From Fremontodendron californicum (taxonomy: Eukaryota > Streptophyta > Magnoliopsida > Malvales > Malvaceae), in contig JAULJL010000020.1 of NCBI GenBank assembly GCA_030761205.1, positions 2,485,001 through 2,549,000 on the forward strand: a stretch of 64,000 nucleotides of DNA, read 5' to 3'. The notes under the pieces are model-generated. The model saw nothing but the letters and a program-made list of their open reading frames with translations. It searched no databases and was not told the origin of the DNA. How positions within the stretch are numbered: the stretch's first letter is position 1; every line of letters starts with the position of its first letter. Shown here one piece after another: positions 33,978-46,804 of the stretch. The position numbers were made by a program, and so were the translations under genes.

Positions 33978-35848
33978 ATGGAGCAAGAGGCAGAGATTGA
34001 TCGGTTGCCAATAGACTTGTTGGCTCATATATTGGTGATGATCACTTCTTTCACCGATTTAGCCCAGTAAGTTTTTTTTTTTCTTTGTTAATTGGGGTTT
34101 TTTTTTCCTTCTATTTATTATGTGTTGATAATCAGTTTCATTCAAGTAGTAATCGTTATGGGGATGGATGGATGGATTATATTTTAGGGCAAGTGGGGTT
34201 TGTAGGAAATGGAAACAAGGGGTGAAACAGGCTCTGGCTAGAAGATAGACTCTTAGTTTTGCTGGTTGTAAGATGGATGATGATTCCACTGCTCGTCTCG
34301 TTCGTCATGCTTATAGCCTCAAAGAACTCGACATGTAATCATTTCTTCTCTCTCTTTTCTTTTTTCTTGCTTTGTTTGATGATTTAGCTTTAAAATATGG
34401 AAGAGAAATGTGTTTTTGAGGTTACTTAGTTGTAATATTTGAGGGTTTTTTTTGTAAGAATTTTTTTAAAAGGATTGAATTATGGCTATGTTGCTATGTT
34501 GTCCATGAACCTGAAAATTCATTGTGTGGACTAGCTAGAACTTGAGGGAAATCCTTGGCATTTTTCTTTTGGAAGTTTCCCAATTAGCAATCCATGACAC
34601 TAGTGGTTATTGATTGATTCTAAAGCACAATTAGTTCTTTTAAAAACTTAACCTAATAAAGAAAGGCATTTTTTCAATCATTTCATTTGTCATTCATCAA
34701 TTAGGCAGTGATAAGGATCAACAAACTATACAGCCTGATTCATACCAAGTTATCAGATGACCTTTATCCTAGAATTATTAAGTTTAATCTATTATCAGGC
34801 ACGAAAGAAAGATGAGCCTCTTTTTAAGTTTAAATGCCTGAAATTATTTCTTGTAGTTTTTGTAACAAATGCCACAATACTACATCAAATTGGTGATAGC
34901 TAATCCTTCCATATGCAGCTGAATGAGAAAAATATTTGTATCAGAAATCTCAATCTTGATGTTGATATCAACACATGATGATACTCATTTTCTTGTACTA
35001 ATTAATTCTTTATTATAATTACAGTTCAAGGAGTCGTTGGGGTTGTCAAATAACTGACAATGGACTATACAAAATCTCATTAGCAAAGTGTGTTAGCAAC
35101 TTAACATCTATTTCCCTTTGGGGTATGACAGGGATTACTGACAAAGGTGTTGTTCAATTGGTATATATTGTGAAGCCTTTTTTGCCTCATCAAATTACTC
35201 AAATCTCCTTGAATGTATATTTTGCTTTTTTCTTGATGAACTTGATTTCCTTTTTTTTTGGTTCTCAATTGATTTTTCTGAACAGATAACAAGAGCCAAT
35301 TCCTTGCAAAACCTGAATGTTGGTGGTACATTTATCACAGATGAATCCTTGTCTGCCATTGCCAATAGCTGTCCACGTTTAAAGGTGAGTTCTATGCTAT
35401 GTTGCTTGGACTCAAGTGTGAGTGTCCGACACGGGTATGTTCAATTTTTTTCAAGATTTTCATGTATTTGAAAGATCCTTGGAGGATCATATTTCTATAC
35501 CCATGTCCGGAGATGCGTCGGACACGAGTACTTTAAAAAAAATGAAGAGTCGAAGCAACATAGATTGTCGATTTCCCTTTTTTTCTGGAAAGTTTATTCT
35601 TCAGAAATGATTTGAGATACTGAATTTTGGTTCCATCACCATCTAATCTTCAGAGCATTGGCCTATGGAGTTGCCGTCATGTTACAGAAAGTGGGCTGTT
35701 TGTTCTTGTAAGTAAATGTCGTAAACTAGAGTCGATCAATGTATGGGGAACTAGAGTTCCCTTAGATTGTTTCATTGGTTTGCTTACTATCCGTCCAGCT
35801 CTTCAAATAAAACCACAAGGTTTGCCATTAAATGTACCTGTTCTATAA
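33978..35848 (+). pseudogene. F-box/LRR gene (At5g67140-like) with a premature in-frame TAG
   Basis: Five exons: 33978-34066, 34188-34334, 35025-35160, 35286-35384 and 35654-35848, all GT-AG with agreeing phases, 222 codons in all. Exon 1 begins the F-box (DRLPIDLLAHIL, then FTDLAQ). Exons 2-5 encode AMN1-like leucine-rich repeats (ITDNGLYKISLAKCVSNLTS, ISLWGMTGITDKG, LWSCRHVTESGL, LESINVWG). This matches the whole length of the Arabidopsis protein. The exception is codon 50 (34246-34248), which is TAG inside LARR-stop-TLSFAG, where a Lys/Glu-type codon is expected. Translation would give a 49-residue F-box-only peptide; an in-frame ATG at 34273 could restart an LRR-only protein. F-box proteins recruit substrates to SCF ubiquitin ligases. 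Everything else looks selected, so the stop is recent, an allele, or a sequence error. Confidence 0.85.
35397..35563. mobile_element. MITE in F-box intron 4
   Basis: CTATGTTGCTTGGACTC at 35397 matches the reverse complement of the right end (CTATGTTGCTTCGACTC, ending at 35563). The inside has GTCCGACACGGGTAT-type words. It shares the GTGTCCGACACG core with the MITE at 12082. Confidence 0.65.
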
Positions 35849-36533
35849 GGTGCTCATTCTTGTGATCGGAGATTTAAATTGCGGTAGCGAACGCGTTTTC
35901 GATTGCGTCATGTTTATCACGGTTGCGGATGTAATGAATGCTACCGCGATAAATATCGATCGTAAATATCGACGGCGGAGAGAACCGAAACCACAATATA
36001 ATGACTGAAGCATCACATTGCGGTCACTATTTAAATTGCTGCTTGTGATTGCTTTGTACATATAACATTCTTCTGGGTATTTCAATTATTATCATATGAA
36101 TTTGTGGATTCAATATATTGAAAGTTGCCGTCAAAGTCATAAATCTTAACAGTATGAAACATCTTCTGCTGAATTATTTTGTGCAAACTTAAAAGTAGTT
36201 TTTTTCAGAGATGACAACAAATGATTTCATCAGACAAATAATATAGTTTAACTTAATTAATAATTATGCATTTAACTAGATAAATCATACAATAGTCAAG
36301 CAAATTGCATACCTGAACTACAACCATTTGATTTAGCCTCTTAACAGAAGAATCTCAAGAGATCTTTGATTGTAATCAAATTCTATGAACAAGCATTCCT
36401 TGACCTTTCCACCCAATAAGGCAAGGATGCAGTATACCAAGCCTCAGACTCCAAAATTTACTTACTGACATATTATAAGCCCTCCTAAAAGTGTAGATGT
36501 TATCCTGCAAAGTATCTATTCTAAGATTTGTAG
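35849..36533. other. tail-to-tail intergenic region between F-box and PLC genes
   Basis: It should hold both 3' UTRs. About 35875-36050 has a GC-richer patch with an inverted pair GCGGTAGC/GCTACCGC (35882 and 35940), perhaps a small transposon. Confidence 0.4.
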
Positions 36534-39500
36534 TCAAAATAAAAAGATTATCCATGAAAATGAAAACAAGCCAACAATCAAGCGGTTAAGATGATAGACT
36601 GTTGAAGCAGATTTTGAGAACTGAACAGATCCAGAAAAGCTTCCAGCAGTATTGGTCATTGGACTTGGAGTAGGTATAGAAATGTTCTTGCAAGATCCAA
36701 AGGGTGCTCCTCCAGCCTGCATAAGAACAAAACAGAGATTTCAAAAATGTCATCACAAGAACTAGACCCATATTGATAAAAAGATAGGTTTTCAAACCAA
36801 TCCCATTACACTGTCCAAATTGCTAAGGAACAACATGAAACAAAGTTTTCAAAGGAAGAAAGAGATTGCAGAATCAAGTTCAGTAGTGTTGTTCTGCAGG
36901 CATGAAGATTTTTTTAGCTTCTTTCAACAATAAATTTATCAAAAGATATAAACCTTGACCAAATTCTCCACAATTCCTCCATACATCCTGCCTTGAACTA
37001 GATTTCTCATGTGAAAAACAGCAGAAAGAACAAGGCATGTTTCTGTGCTTCAGAAAATAGTTTTGAAAAGTTGGCTAATCTAAATGCAAAATTAAACAAA
37101 ATCATGTATGTATATGTGTGAAATTTGGGTGAACTATAGCTAATTCTAAATGTGGAACAGCACTCCAAAATGAGCACCTCCAAAATTCAGCTTAAAAAAA
37201 ACCAACACCATACATTGAGAAAAAGTTACAAAATAGATGTCTCAGACTTTGATAAGTGATAACTGATAACCATTGGTGAACATTTGGAGTAAAAGATTTT
37301 CAAAGTTGTAGATTCTTTAGGCCGTGCAATGCTAGATATATATAATGTTAGTGTCAGTGGAACAAGGGCTTGTTGCAAAATAAGCCCTCAAACGACTTCG
37401 ATGAAAATTGGAACTCAATTGGCCAATGCTTTCCAGACAAGTAATTTTGAATTTGGACAAACCTGGCAGGCTGCAATAGTTCTACATCCACATAATCTCT
37501 GGCCATTCATGCTATCCAGATCATAAAAAACACCACCTCCATCACTCCTCTGCATGATTTATCTCGCATTAGTGCTTTGCATATTTTAAAACAAATTTAT
37601 AGATATAATTTACAACTGAATACCATGTAAAAATTGACGGCCAAAAAGTTTGGCATCGTACTCCCTGCTGCTTTGTAGCAGGTGCCAATCATGTCAGCAA
37701 GTGGTGCTGAATGCTCTTTGCAAGCTTCATCTTCAACTGGGTAAGTTGGAAAGTAATTCATAAGGAAAAGAGAGGCACTTTTTGAATTAAGTGGCCGCGA
37801 TTCTTTTCTGTTTGGGCATGATCCTGGCTTTACCCCTGGATCTCCAGCTGAAAGGCAAAACATCATGAAGGTGTTACTACATAGCAATTAGCAAGAATAC
37901 AATATGAACCCAGAAAAAAAAAGTATCATATGTACATAATCGTTACCTTCATTTTCCAATATGTACTTCCACTGATAAGCTATTCCTTCCTCTGCTTCCT
38001 TCGAAGCAACTGAAGTAAAGACCAAAAGCCTGTGATTCGCTTGCACCATTTCATTCACAGTAGGCCACTCGTCGCCCTTTTTTGGCATCTTGGATACAGG
38101 AAACTGATACTTGTCCAAACCAGCATTCGTGAAAAGCTTAGTCAGTCCTTTTGGTGTATGCACATAGTCCTCAATTATAATGGTTACAATCTCCGTTGGA
38201 TTCTGACTCAAGAATGCTTCCACTTCCCTCAAGGTGTTAATTGCAGGTTGCTGAATAAGATCCAATGAGCACATTGCAAATTATCTCATAAAACTTGAAA
38301 ATAGATATTACAAAAAAAAAACAAAAAAAAACACAAGATAACTGCTAAATTTGTAAGATGGAAAGATATATTACAAAGGCAGTGAAATTGAAACATTGCC
38401 CCCGGAATGAATGGCAGAGCCAAATATCACCATCAAAATCGTACATGTCCAACATCAGCCCCCTAACTCCATTCTAAACAATGAACAAAAAGCAAAGCAA
38501 AGCAAAGCAAAGCAAATTAGTTGAAAAAAGAAGAAGTTTATTGTTTTATCAGTTTCTCTAAGGGGTAAGGAAAGAATTAACCAAAAATACTCTCATACTT
38601 CGGCTGGCTACAACAAAGAAACCAAGTAAAGGGAAGAAATAACATAATCGAATTTTACATTCACTTCTTGTTAGCACCAAACAGATAAAAAGAACCAAAA
38701 AAATGAAACTTCTAAACTACCAACCAATTAATCTATAGGTCATTTAGTATGGCATGTCACAATTCCTTCTCTTACAGTTTCTTTTAGATTCTCAATTAAC
38801 TAAGAAGGTGATTTAAAGGTGATGCAATTGAACAGAAGTACACACCATCAATTGATTAGTAACAGTGTCTTCTTGATTGTAAAATGTCAGTCTTTGAACA
38901 CCTGGCAAAGATGGTGCATCCACTATGCTGAAGGAGTTGTGAGTCACCAACCATGAATACTTGTTGAAAGGCAATCCACCAATCTGCCACCCACAATTCA
39001 CACCAAAAACACGAATTTCCATCACTAATTTGCTTAAAATCACCAAATGAAAGGACAAAAGAAAAGAAAAAAAAAAAAAACCGAATTGCTAAAACCAATC
39101 ACCAAAATATACACAGAAATGGAAGCAAAGAGCTTTCTTACCAAAAAGGAAACAAATTTACCACTATGTTAGCTGAAAATAACAAATACTCATCATTAAG
39201 ATGCAAAAAGAAGCTTACAACAGAAGTGGGTATGGTAGCTTGGCCTCTGGTACAGTAAGGTTGAGTCTTACCCAAAGCAGGGCAGTTTCCACAATAAAGA
39301 CCTGGACCACAATCTGTAGCCTGTGAACATGAATCCAAAACCTGCAAAATTCTCTAACAATTCAGTTCAAACTGTACAGATCATACAGAAAGGGAAAGAG
39401 AATGTGAAATGAGAAGAAGAAGAAGAAGAAGAAGAAGAAAGGAACCTGGCAGTTTCCATTAGAACAAGAAGTGGAAATCCTGATGAAGAAAGAGATGAGT

Positions 39501-39568
39501 AAGAGAAAAAAATACCCAATTGCAGTGGCTCTGCATAAGTCACGGTGGTTCGTGAAACACGTCAACAT
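36534..39568 (-). CDS. PLC-X-domain protein, secreted and probably GPI-anchored (At5g67130-like)
   Basis: Eight exons on the minus strand: 39568-39446, 39341-39219, 38983-38846, 38473-38375, 38250-37947, 37847-37624, 37549-37463 and 36716-36534. The phases agree and the protein has 426 residues. Residues about 15-33 are a hydrophobic signal peptide (AIGYFFLLLISFFI). A Cys-rich segment follows (CSQATDCGPGLYCGNCP). The PI-PLC X domain starts with SWLVTHNSFS, which has the first catalytic-type His, and continues with the second (WLCHS) and TEIVTIIIEDYVH. The Y domain of true plant PLCs is absent. The end has a Ser/Thr-rich stretch and a hydrophobic tail (LIVGLFSFSWIIFLF), as in GPI-anchored proteins. 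It lies at the cell surface by inference; the substrate is unknown. It is convergent with the F-box gene. Confidence 0.92.
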
Positions 39569-40964
39569 TATTTGTATTTCTCTTCTGCTTATGCAGAGCT
39601 CGAGAAAGCTAAAAAAATAAAAAATAAATAAACAGAAGAGATAGAGAGAGAAACACAGAAAGAAAGGACTTAAGAAACCATGGAGAGGTGTACTAATTTA
39701 CTAAAATAAAAGCTTAAAGAGAACGTTTTACTGTGGATGTGACGGTGACAAATGACAAAGGTTTTTGGATACTTAAAGCGGGCTTTATTATAACCTTTAA
39801 TTTTTTCTCTTATTTTAAGGTGACATTCTTCACTTTTAGTCGAGGTTTTAACTTTGCTTACACCATGTCGTTTGCATCATAGGTTCATGTTGATCTGTTT
39901 TTTTTTTTTTTTTAAGTATTTGTATTTGATATATATTTAAATATAAAATTAAAAATATAATTTTTAAAAAAAAATTAAATATACAAATATCAAATATGAA
40001 ATAAATATTCATATTCAATATTCATTTTCGTACCCAAATAACATGTTACAAATTAATTGATTTGGACTGTCTTGTCGTTATAAAAAAGTTTACCCTGCAA
40101 ATTATTACATCTTTTTCCCTTTAAAATTGGGTATTGCCCCATTGTGGAGGGTTTATACTGGCAGGGTCTCTCACGTGGTGGGGTAGGTTGCCTCTGCAGA
40201 GGGACATGCACTTTCTTAGCATTTGTTTGAAATTGGGTGCTTTCTTTTGTTTGGGGTGCTGGATTTTTCATCTTTTGAGGAAAGTAGAAACTTGCACCCT
40301 AAAATGGCAGAGTTGGTTGAAGGTTTAGATGATTGATTTTGGACTTTGCCTGTTGTCATAGGCGGTTGGAAATGGGAATGCCTGACTTGTTTATGCTACA
40401 CATAGGGGGCTTAAATTTTTTGGTCAAAACAATATGTGGCAATTGTTAAAGGAAGCAAGTAACAATTTTAAATGCCTACTTGAAAGGTAGCTTTGCTTTA
40501 GTTGGTAGGAAATGGTTAGTCATTTAATGTGGTTTAATAAGCTGAAAGGTAAAGAATATACCAAAAATTGAGACATTTACGTGTTCGAAATAAATTTGAA
40601 TTCGAAATTTAATTCAATTGATTTATATAATTATTATAAAAAAAAAAAAATTAGTATTCATCATGTTTAGATTTGAACCAAACTCTTTTTTTTTTTTATC
40701 TCTAGATGCAACAATAATTACCTTCCATAACAAAAAGGAGGTCAGCAAGATTGTATGTAAACATGAATTAGAAAGGCAGAAATCAAATAATTTATCAGTG
40801 GATATGAGATGACAATGGCCTGTCCAACAAAATGGGAAAACAACATTCACCTTTTTTTTTTCTATCATCTATCAATGAAAATGATCCTTCTACCTGTGAA
40901 AGAATGGCAAAAAATTGAATTTTAGGATGTAAATAAATGGTCAGGTTAAGGAAGCTTCTTAGCT
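39569..40964. other. PLC upstream region and intergenic DNA
   Basis: Should hold the PLC promoter (minus strand). A less AT-rich block at 40120-40400 has no recognisable gene. Simple AAG repeats lie at 39415-39440, inside PLC intron 1. Confidence 0.4.
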
Positions 40965-42010
40965 ATCGTCCACTTGGAGGATCAGAAAGCTTCTTAGCTT
41001 TCTAGCAGCTCTGTCAGGCTTAGGGATGGCAATGGAGAGGACTGAGACGAAGATTATCTGATCCGTTTTCGTCTCACTTTTGTATTGATGTTGGAAAATT
41101 CATTTTCATGGATGTCGGTTAAATCCATAATCGCTTCACGGTATTCCACTCCGCTACATTCCAATTTTTATTAATTATTTTTTATTTAATATTAGAAAAA
41201 ATTATATTATGATTTATTCATGAACATAATGTTAAAATATAAATTTTTTTAATATATATAATATACATATATATACTAAAAATATATATATAAAATATTA
41301 GTATATATATAATTTAGTATATATATCTAATATATATACTAAAAATATAAAATATTTTAAGGGGTAAGATAGTAATTTCAAAAAGCGGGGTGGGGCGGAT
41401 CAAGCATTTACCAAAACCATCCCTCTTCACCCCGCTTCGCTTTTTAAAAAAAAAAAAAAAAACTTCCCCATTCGGAGCAGATCGATGCAAAATCCATCGA
41501 TCGGATCGGATTTTGCCATCCCTAATCAGGCTCATAACGATAGTCAAAGAAAAGTTCCTCCCCTGCATTAGTTCGTTGCAAGACAATGGTTCAGCTTGAG
41601 CATGAAATAAGATATATGGCAAAAACACCTAAATAGAACTCCAGAGACGTTCTATACAACCAATATGAAAAGAGCCAAGACAAGGAGGTCTTTCCTGCAT
41701 GCAAAAAGGCAGTCTTAAAGTGTACCTTTGCATATAGCAATTAGTATGGGAAGAATGGTTGGCAAACTTCAATTTGTCATCTTTTCGATAAGCATCAAGA
41801 ACAAACTGAAAATGACAGAACAAGGAAAAAAAAAAAACATTTGCTAAGAATATAGAAAGATAGAAGGGGTCACATTTTAATAGGAAAAAAAAATAAAAAA
41901 AGAAAGAAAGAAAGATGAAAGGCAATGCATGATCATTCAGATTGAAGAGAAATGAAGAATTTTCATGGTGAAATCAGCTTCCTGATGTACTCACCAAGGT
42001 ATTCATTCTT
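40965..42010 (-). pseudogene. E(z)-type (CLF/SWN-like) SET-domain pseudogene, split by a MITE
   Basis: Reading the minus strand downwards: 42010-41941 gives NEYLGEY and, after an internal loss, NSSFLFNLND. Exon 41805-41726, with its acceptor TTTTCAG and donor GTAC still present, gives FVLDAYRKDDKLKFANHSS. A poorly preserved piece (HIG then ER) lies near 41650. 41568-41525 gives GEELFFDYRYEPD; beyond the MITE, 41012-40965 resumes with EPDRA. These are consecutive blocks of the SET domain of Polycomb H3K27 methyltransferases. A 2-bp insertion (TAT-AT-GCA) near 41734, a lost stretch and a stop after LISP show it is dead. Introns are kept, so it is a DNA-level copy. The rest of the gene is absent. 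Confidence 0.8.
41013..41532. mobile_element. hAT-type MITE inside the SET pseudogene
   Basis: The element is 41021-41524 with TAGGGATGGCAA ends. The flanks GTCAGGCT and ATCAGGCT (41013-41020 and 41525-41532) are an 8-bp duplication with one difference. It cuts the pseudogene in the codons for EPD. Confidence 0.82.
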
Positions 42011-42772
42011 GTCAAATTATATCGTTAATCAAATACATATTTTTATTATTTATTTAATATTAATATTATTTTTATATATTTAATATCATTTTAATAAACG
42101 ATCGATGCATTCGAATTAAATCAATAATCGAAAGTTTTATCGGTTTTAACCTTAACCCCCTTATATAGCAAAGGCCTAACATATAGGCAATTCAGGCTTC
42201 GTTTAGCATTGTTTCTGATACAGCTTTTCACCCCAAACGCAATGTTAAACAGATAAATAAATTTGACTTCTGCTGTTGAAACCATAGTTTGAAAAGCCAA
42301 ACCAAAAAGTCAAAACATATAACTTTTGGGCTTTAAAAGTTGACTTTTGGATAAAATGACTTTATTATCCTCAAATCTCTACACTTTTATTATTTTAAAC
42401 AAATTCTTTTTTTGATATTTTAATTTCTTACAATACTTTTTCACCTAAACACTTAAAAAAAATTTCACCGCATTTTTTAAACAAATTTTTTTCAATCCAA
42501 ATCTTTTTCAACCCAATTTTTTTTCAAAATGCTAAATTAGCCCTCAATCTAGGTTTCGAGCCGTCTGCTCTAAAAGGCCCAATAAGGATTGAAATTCCAT
42601 GGGCCTAATAAGCTTGATCACGGGTTAACCGTGTCGCTGCAATTTCAATCTGAGTTGGAGTCGTTCGAACTTTTCGAGACTAATAATCACCGCCCACCGG
42701 CATCATCGCTCCCTTTTTTGTGGGAACGAGAAATCCTAGTAGTTGATCGAAGAAGAACAATCTGGTGAACCA
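42011..42772. promoter_or_regulatory. upstream region of the OTU gene
   Basis: No gene. The part from about 42600 (GGGCCTAATAAGC and onward) becomes less AT-rich and should hold the promoter and leader. Confidence 0.4.
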
Positions 42773-45700
42773 ATGGTAAAAACTAGACAACAAAAATCCA
42801 AACCCAAGAAACAACATCCCCAAGTAAGTTTTAGTATATGACATTTGATCTCCTTTTCTTTTTCAATTCAGTTCATAGTGTATTTTTGTGTTTATGAAAA
42901 TTAATTTCAAGTATTAAGTACAAGTTTATTATTAGAATAACGAATTCTATGGATAAATTGTGAAATATATGAGGAGCAATGCACTTAAATTTTGCTTTTA
43001 GATATCAGTGTCTAATAATAAAAGGGGGCTGATAAAGCATTATCTATAGTTGAATCAACATAAAATGGTGGGTGCTTTAAATGGGTTTGGGTATGCAATT
43101 AGAGAATGTCACTGGTAGATAAGCAACCAAAATCTGAATGATAGTTCAATTTAATGCTTTTCATAGTTGATTGTTTCTTCATCCTGCAAAATTAGCAGAC
43201 AAAAATCTGTTTGGTGGACAGGGAAAAAAGCAGGGAAAGCAGACAGATATTTCTCAGTTACTTTCTCAGCTTGATGCATTGGGCCTACAAATCATCCAAG
43301 TGACTGCAGATGGTAATTGTTTCTTCAGGTTTGTGTCTTTTTTTATTGTACTTTTTTTTCTTTTGGAAATACCTTCACAACGTATTTTGTAGCATTTATG
43401 TCATTTGCATTCGTTAAATCTGATTTCTGTTCTTCATTGTCATTATAGAGGTGTGCATTTTCTTTGATATTGTTGAAGTTGTTCACTCTTGTTAGTTAGC
43501 AGGGCTCTTGCTGATCAGTTGGAAGGTGATGAGGAGGAACATGGAAAATATCGCAGTATGGCGGTGCAATATATAGCGGTAAATGATTATGATAAATGGA
43601 AAAAGGCTTGGTTATTGTTTTTGTTATAGTTTTCTTTTTTTAAGAATCTTCGAGTCTCTTTTCAGACTTATTTTATACTATTTGTTTTATTATCTAAGTG
43701 CATCAAACATAAAAGATGTTTGCATTGGGAGTTAGAAACATATTAACTGTCTATAAGGACTGTTGTTTAATTTTATTAGTTCATGTACCTAGGAATATGC
43801 TATAGATGTGTTGTTATTATCAATTATGAGAAATGGTAGATACAAGTACAATAGCATGTTGAAAATTGAAAGATAAGGTTAATGAACTTAGAAGTTAGAA
43901 TTTCAGTTACTTTTAGTTACACTTGTTCCACACACACAAAAAAAAAGAAAGAATCAGGTTCGTTAGATTCTTTGCCCCTCAAAAGGATTGATGCAAATTA
44001 ATTTGACAATTTCATTTTAATTGTTGAATAAGATATTTATTCTAGCACATAACTCTAGTGAGCACATGCGACTCCCTCATGTGTGAAACAACCTAAATGT
44101 AGAAACAAATGATGAGCAAATTTTGCCTAATTGCCTGAGTGTGGCATGATATGCCATATTTTAACTGATTTTTTTTTTTTTTTAAATAATATATTACAGG
44201 AAATCAGAAGGATTGCTAATTTCTCTTTAGTTAGATGATATTTCACAAATTTTGTTGCTTACTTGGATGGTTGGATGATTTATGATTTATTCCTCAATTT
44301 CCCTCTCTCCCCTCCATGCCTCTCCCATCTTTTCTTCTTATTGAAGATTCAACTTGTAGACAAATCTCACTTTTACCTGATATTAACAGAAGAACCGTGA
44401 AATGTTTGAACCCTTTATTGAGGATGATGTCCCATTTGATGAATACTGTCAGTCCATGGAAAAGGATGGCACATGGGCTGGACATATGGAACTGCAGGCA
44501 GCTTCTCTTGTTACTCGCAGAAATATATGCATACACCGGGTAAGATCTTATCTTTTCCTCTCTTCTAAGGTCAGCCTTGGGCATCGTGGAACTCATCTCT
44601 CATCTCTCATTCTATACATGGTATATAGAACATGTCACCTCGCTGGTACATAAAGAATTTTGATGACAGAGGAGCTCGCATGGTCCATTTGTGAGTGATA
44701 TAGAACTCCTTTCCTGTTTGCAGTGTTCGTTTTGCTTTTACATTCTTTGATAATAGTCTATAGTTTCAATTCTGCTGTATGAAATACAAATGTTTTTCAG
44801 ATCATATCATGATGAGGAACACTACAATAGTGTAAGATTGAAAGAAGACCTCTGTAATGGGCCAGCAATGCCAATTATAATTCAGGTTTGAGTTTGTATT
44901 TTTCACTGTGATGATTCCTGTATTTGTTCTGCTTTTGAGTTTGAATGTCTTAATTGGTAACAATAGTCTACTAACTTCTAGTTTGTCAAAAGGCGGATGC
45001 TGATATCTCAGAGTCATCTAATCAAGCAAAAGCTGCAGTTAGTAAGTCAAAGGGGGCAGCTGGTAAGGACAGTATCAATACAGGATCAATCAAATTAGTA
45101 ATGGCTGGAAGTGGTTGTGAAAGTGCTGAAAAAGTTGAACAGGTGATGAATTGAGCAAGATTTTTATTTTATTTTTATGTGGTGTCTTTTATCCCCTGTA
45201 CGGCTATGGTTATTCAAAGTTATGGCCTCAAAGTCCCCTATTTTGCATGCTTAGGAGTCATGACATGCTTGGAATAGTTTTTCCTCCTTTACCCTTACTT
45301 TGCTTACTTGTACTTCTTCAGGTTTTGCTACAAGTAGATGGTGATGTTGATGCTGCTATAGAGTTTCTGGTAGCAGAACAAGGGACAGAAGAATGTGCAG
45401 CTGCAAACGATTCACTTACTCATCATGCAGATGGTTCTTATGGTAATGGCCGGTCAGTACATAGGCACATTCTAGATATTTTGTTAGGGTTCACCCTACA
45501 TTGATTTTTTATTTTCTTCTTTATAATGAAAAGTCCACTTTTTTGTAACATCTTATGTACTTGGTTTTTTTGAGTTAGTAAGACAGTTGTTGATGAGATT
45601 AGAAAGATCATTACAAGATGAAATATGAAAAACCTATTCATATAATATGTATGGGTCCTAACTTTTGAAAATGCAGTGGCAGCAATTTTCTCCGTTGTGC

Positions 45701-46804
45701 CCATTCAACACCATCCTTGCCTGTATTAGTGGATTTACGAATCTGTCTCATAGATTTTCGTAGCAGACTTGAGTAGGAAAGTTTTTTTTTTTTACTTCAA
45801 ATAAAACTGCACTAAAACTGGTAGAAGATTCATGTTGCATTCCTCCTTTGCTTTTAGTTTCTTAATGATTAAAAACAGGAAGATAGATACGTTTTCATTA
45901 TCTCTGTTAAATCTGATTCATTTTGCTTGGTGCCTACCTGACATTTGGTGAGGTTTGGCTTTGCTTTTGCTTTCTATGATGTTTAAAGAGATTATGTTTT
46001 GACATATATGGTACTTATCTATTTTTAAATATGGTATCCAGGTAATGATGAAAATGGAAACAGTGAACAACACAAGGAAGAAGCTGTAAAGAAGACCTGT
46101 GAACAGGATCCACCTAGTGATGGCAATGGCATCAAAACCCTTGATGGTAGCACTTCTCGGCCAGATGAAAAGGTTTAATGCTATGATGAAAATAAGAAAT
46201 CTTTTTCTTTTTTAATAAAATATTGTTCAAAAGTAAGATTTTCACTTTTTTTTTCCTCTTCACAAACTGCAGAAGATTCCAAGAAACAAGTTATGCCCTT
46301 GTGGATCAAAGAAAAAATACAAGGCTTGTTGTGGATCTGTCTCGGGGAGGTCCTCGACTAAGTTTATAGTGTATATTACCTGAACTCTATTTTGCTTTTG
46401 GATCTATTTATGCTATTTAAGCTAAATGCAGTATTTACTAGTTCTAGTACTCAAGTTCAACTAAACACCCGTGAGCAGTGAACATTCTTTTGCAGCGCAT
46501 GATAAGGGTACCAACATGCCTTCTGTTAATCTTGATATTAATCAGAACTCGAGTGACTCTCTCTCTCTCTCTCTCTGCAGTTCAGATGCTTTTCTTGAGT
46601 GTCAAGTTTCTCAATATTACAACTCCTAAGAAGAAAGAGCTCATTTTTTTCCAATATTACCTTTTGCTGTGTAGTAACCAAACAATGGAGGCCAGAAAGG
46701 GTAGAAAGGAGCGGAAACAAGGCAAGAAGGGAGTATCTGCTAAATCTGCAGCATCCTCTGGATCTGATGGAGGGCCACCTGACATGGGTGCACTTTGCAT
46801 ATGA
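42773..46804 (+). CDS. OTU-domain cysteine protease with SEC-C motif (At5g67170-like)
   Basis: Eleven exons: 42773-42823, 43222-43328, 43503-43578, 44390-44539, 44629-44690, 44801-44885, 44993-45142, 45322-45442, 46042-46172, 46273-46370 and 46675-46804. All phases agree, and the product has 386 residues. A basic N-terminus (KTRQQKSKPKK) comes first. The OTU domain has catalytic DGNC in VTADGNCFFRALADQLEG and the matching His in SYHDEEHYNSVR. A UBA-like helix region (VLLQVDGDVDAAIEFLVAEQ) follows, then a SEC-C zinc motif, CPCGSKKKYKACCG. A basic tail ends in GPPDMGALCI. OTU enzymes remove ubiquitin from proteins; the UBA-like region would bind ubiquitin. Catalytic residues are intact. Intron 10 holds a CT repeat (46558-46577). 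Confidence 0.92.
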
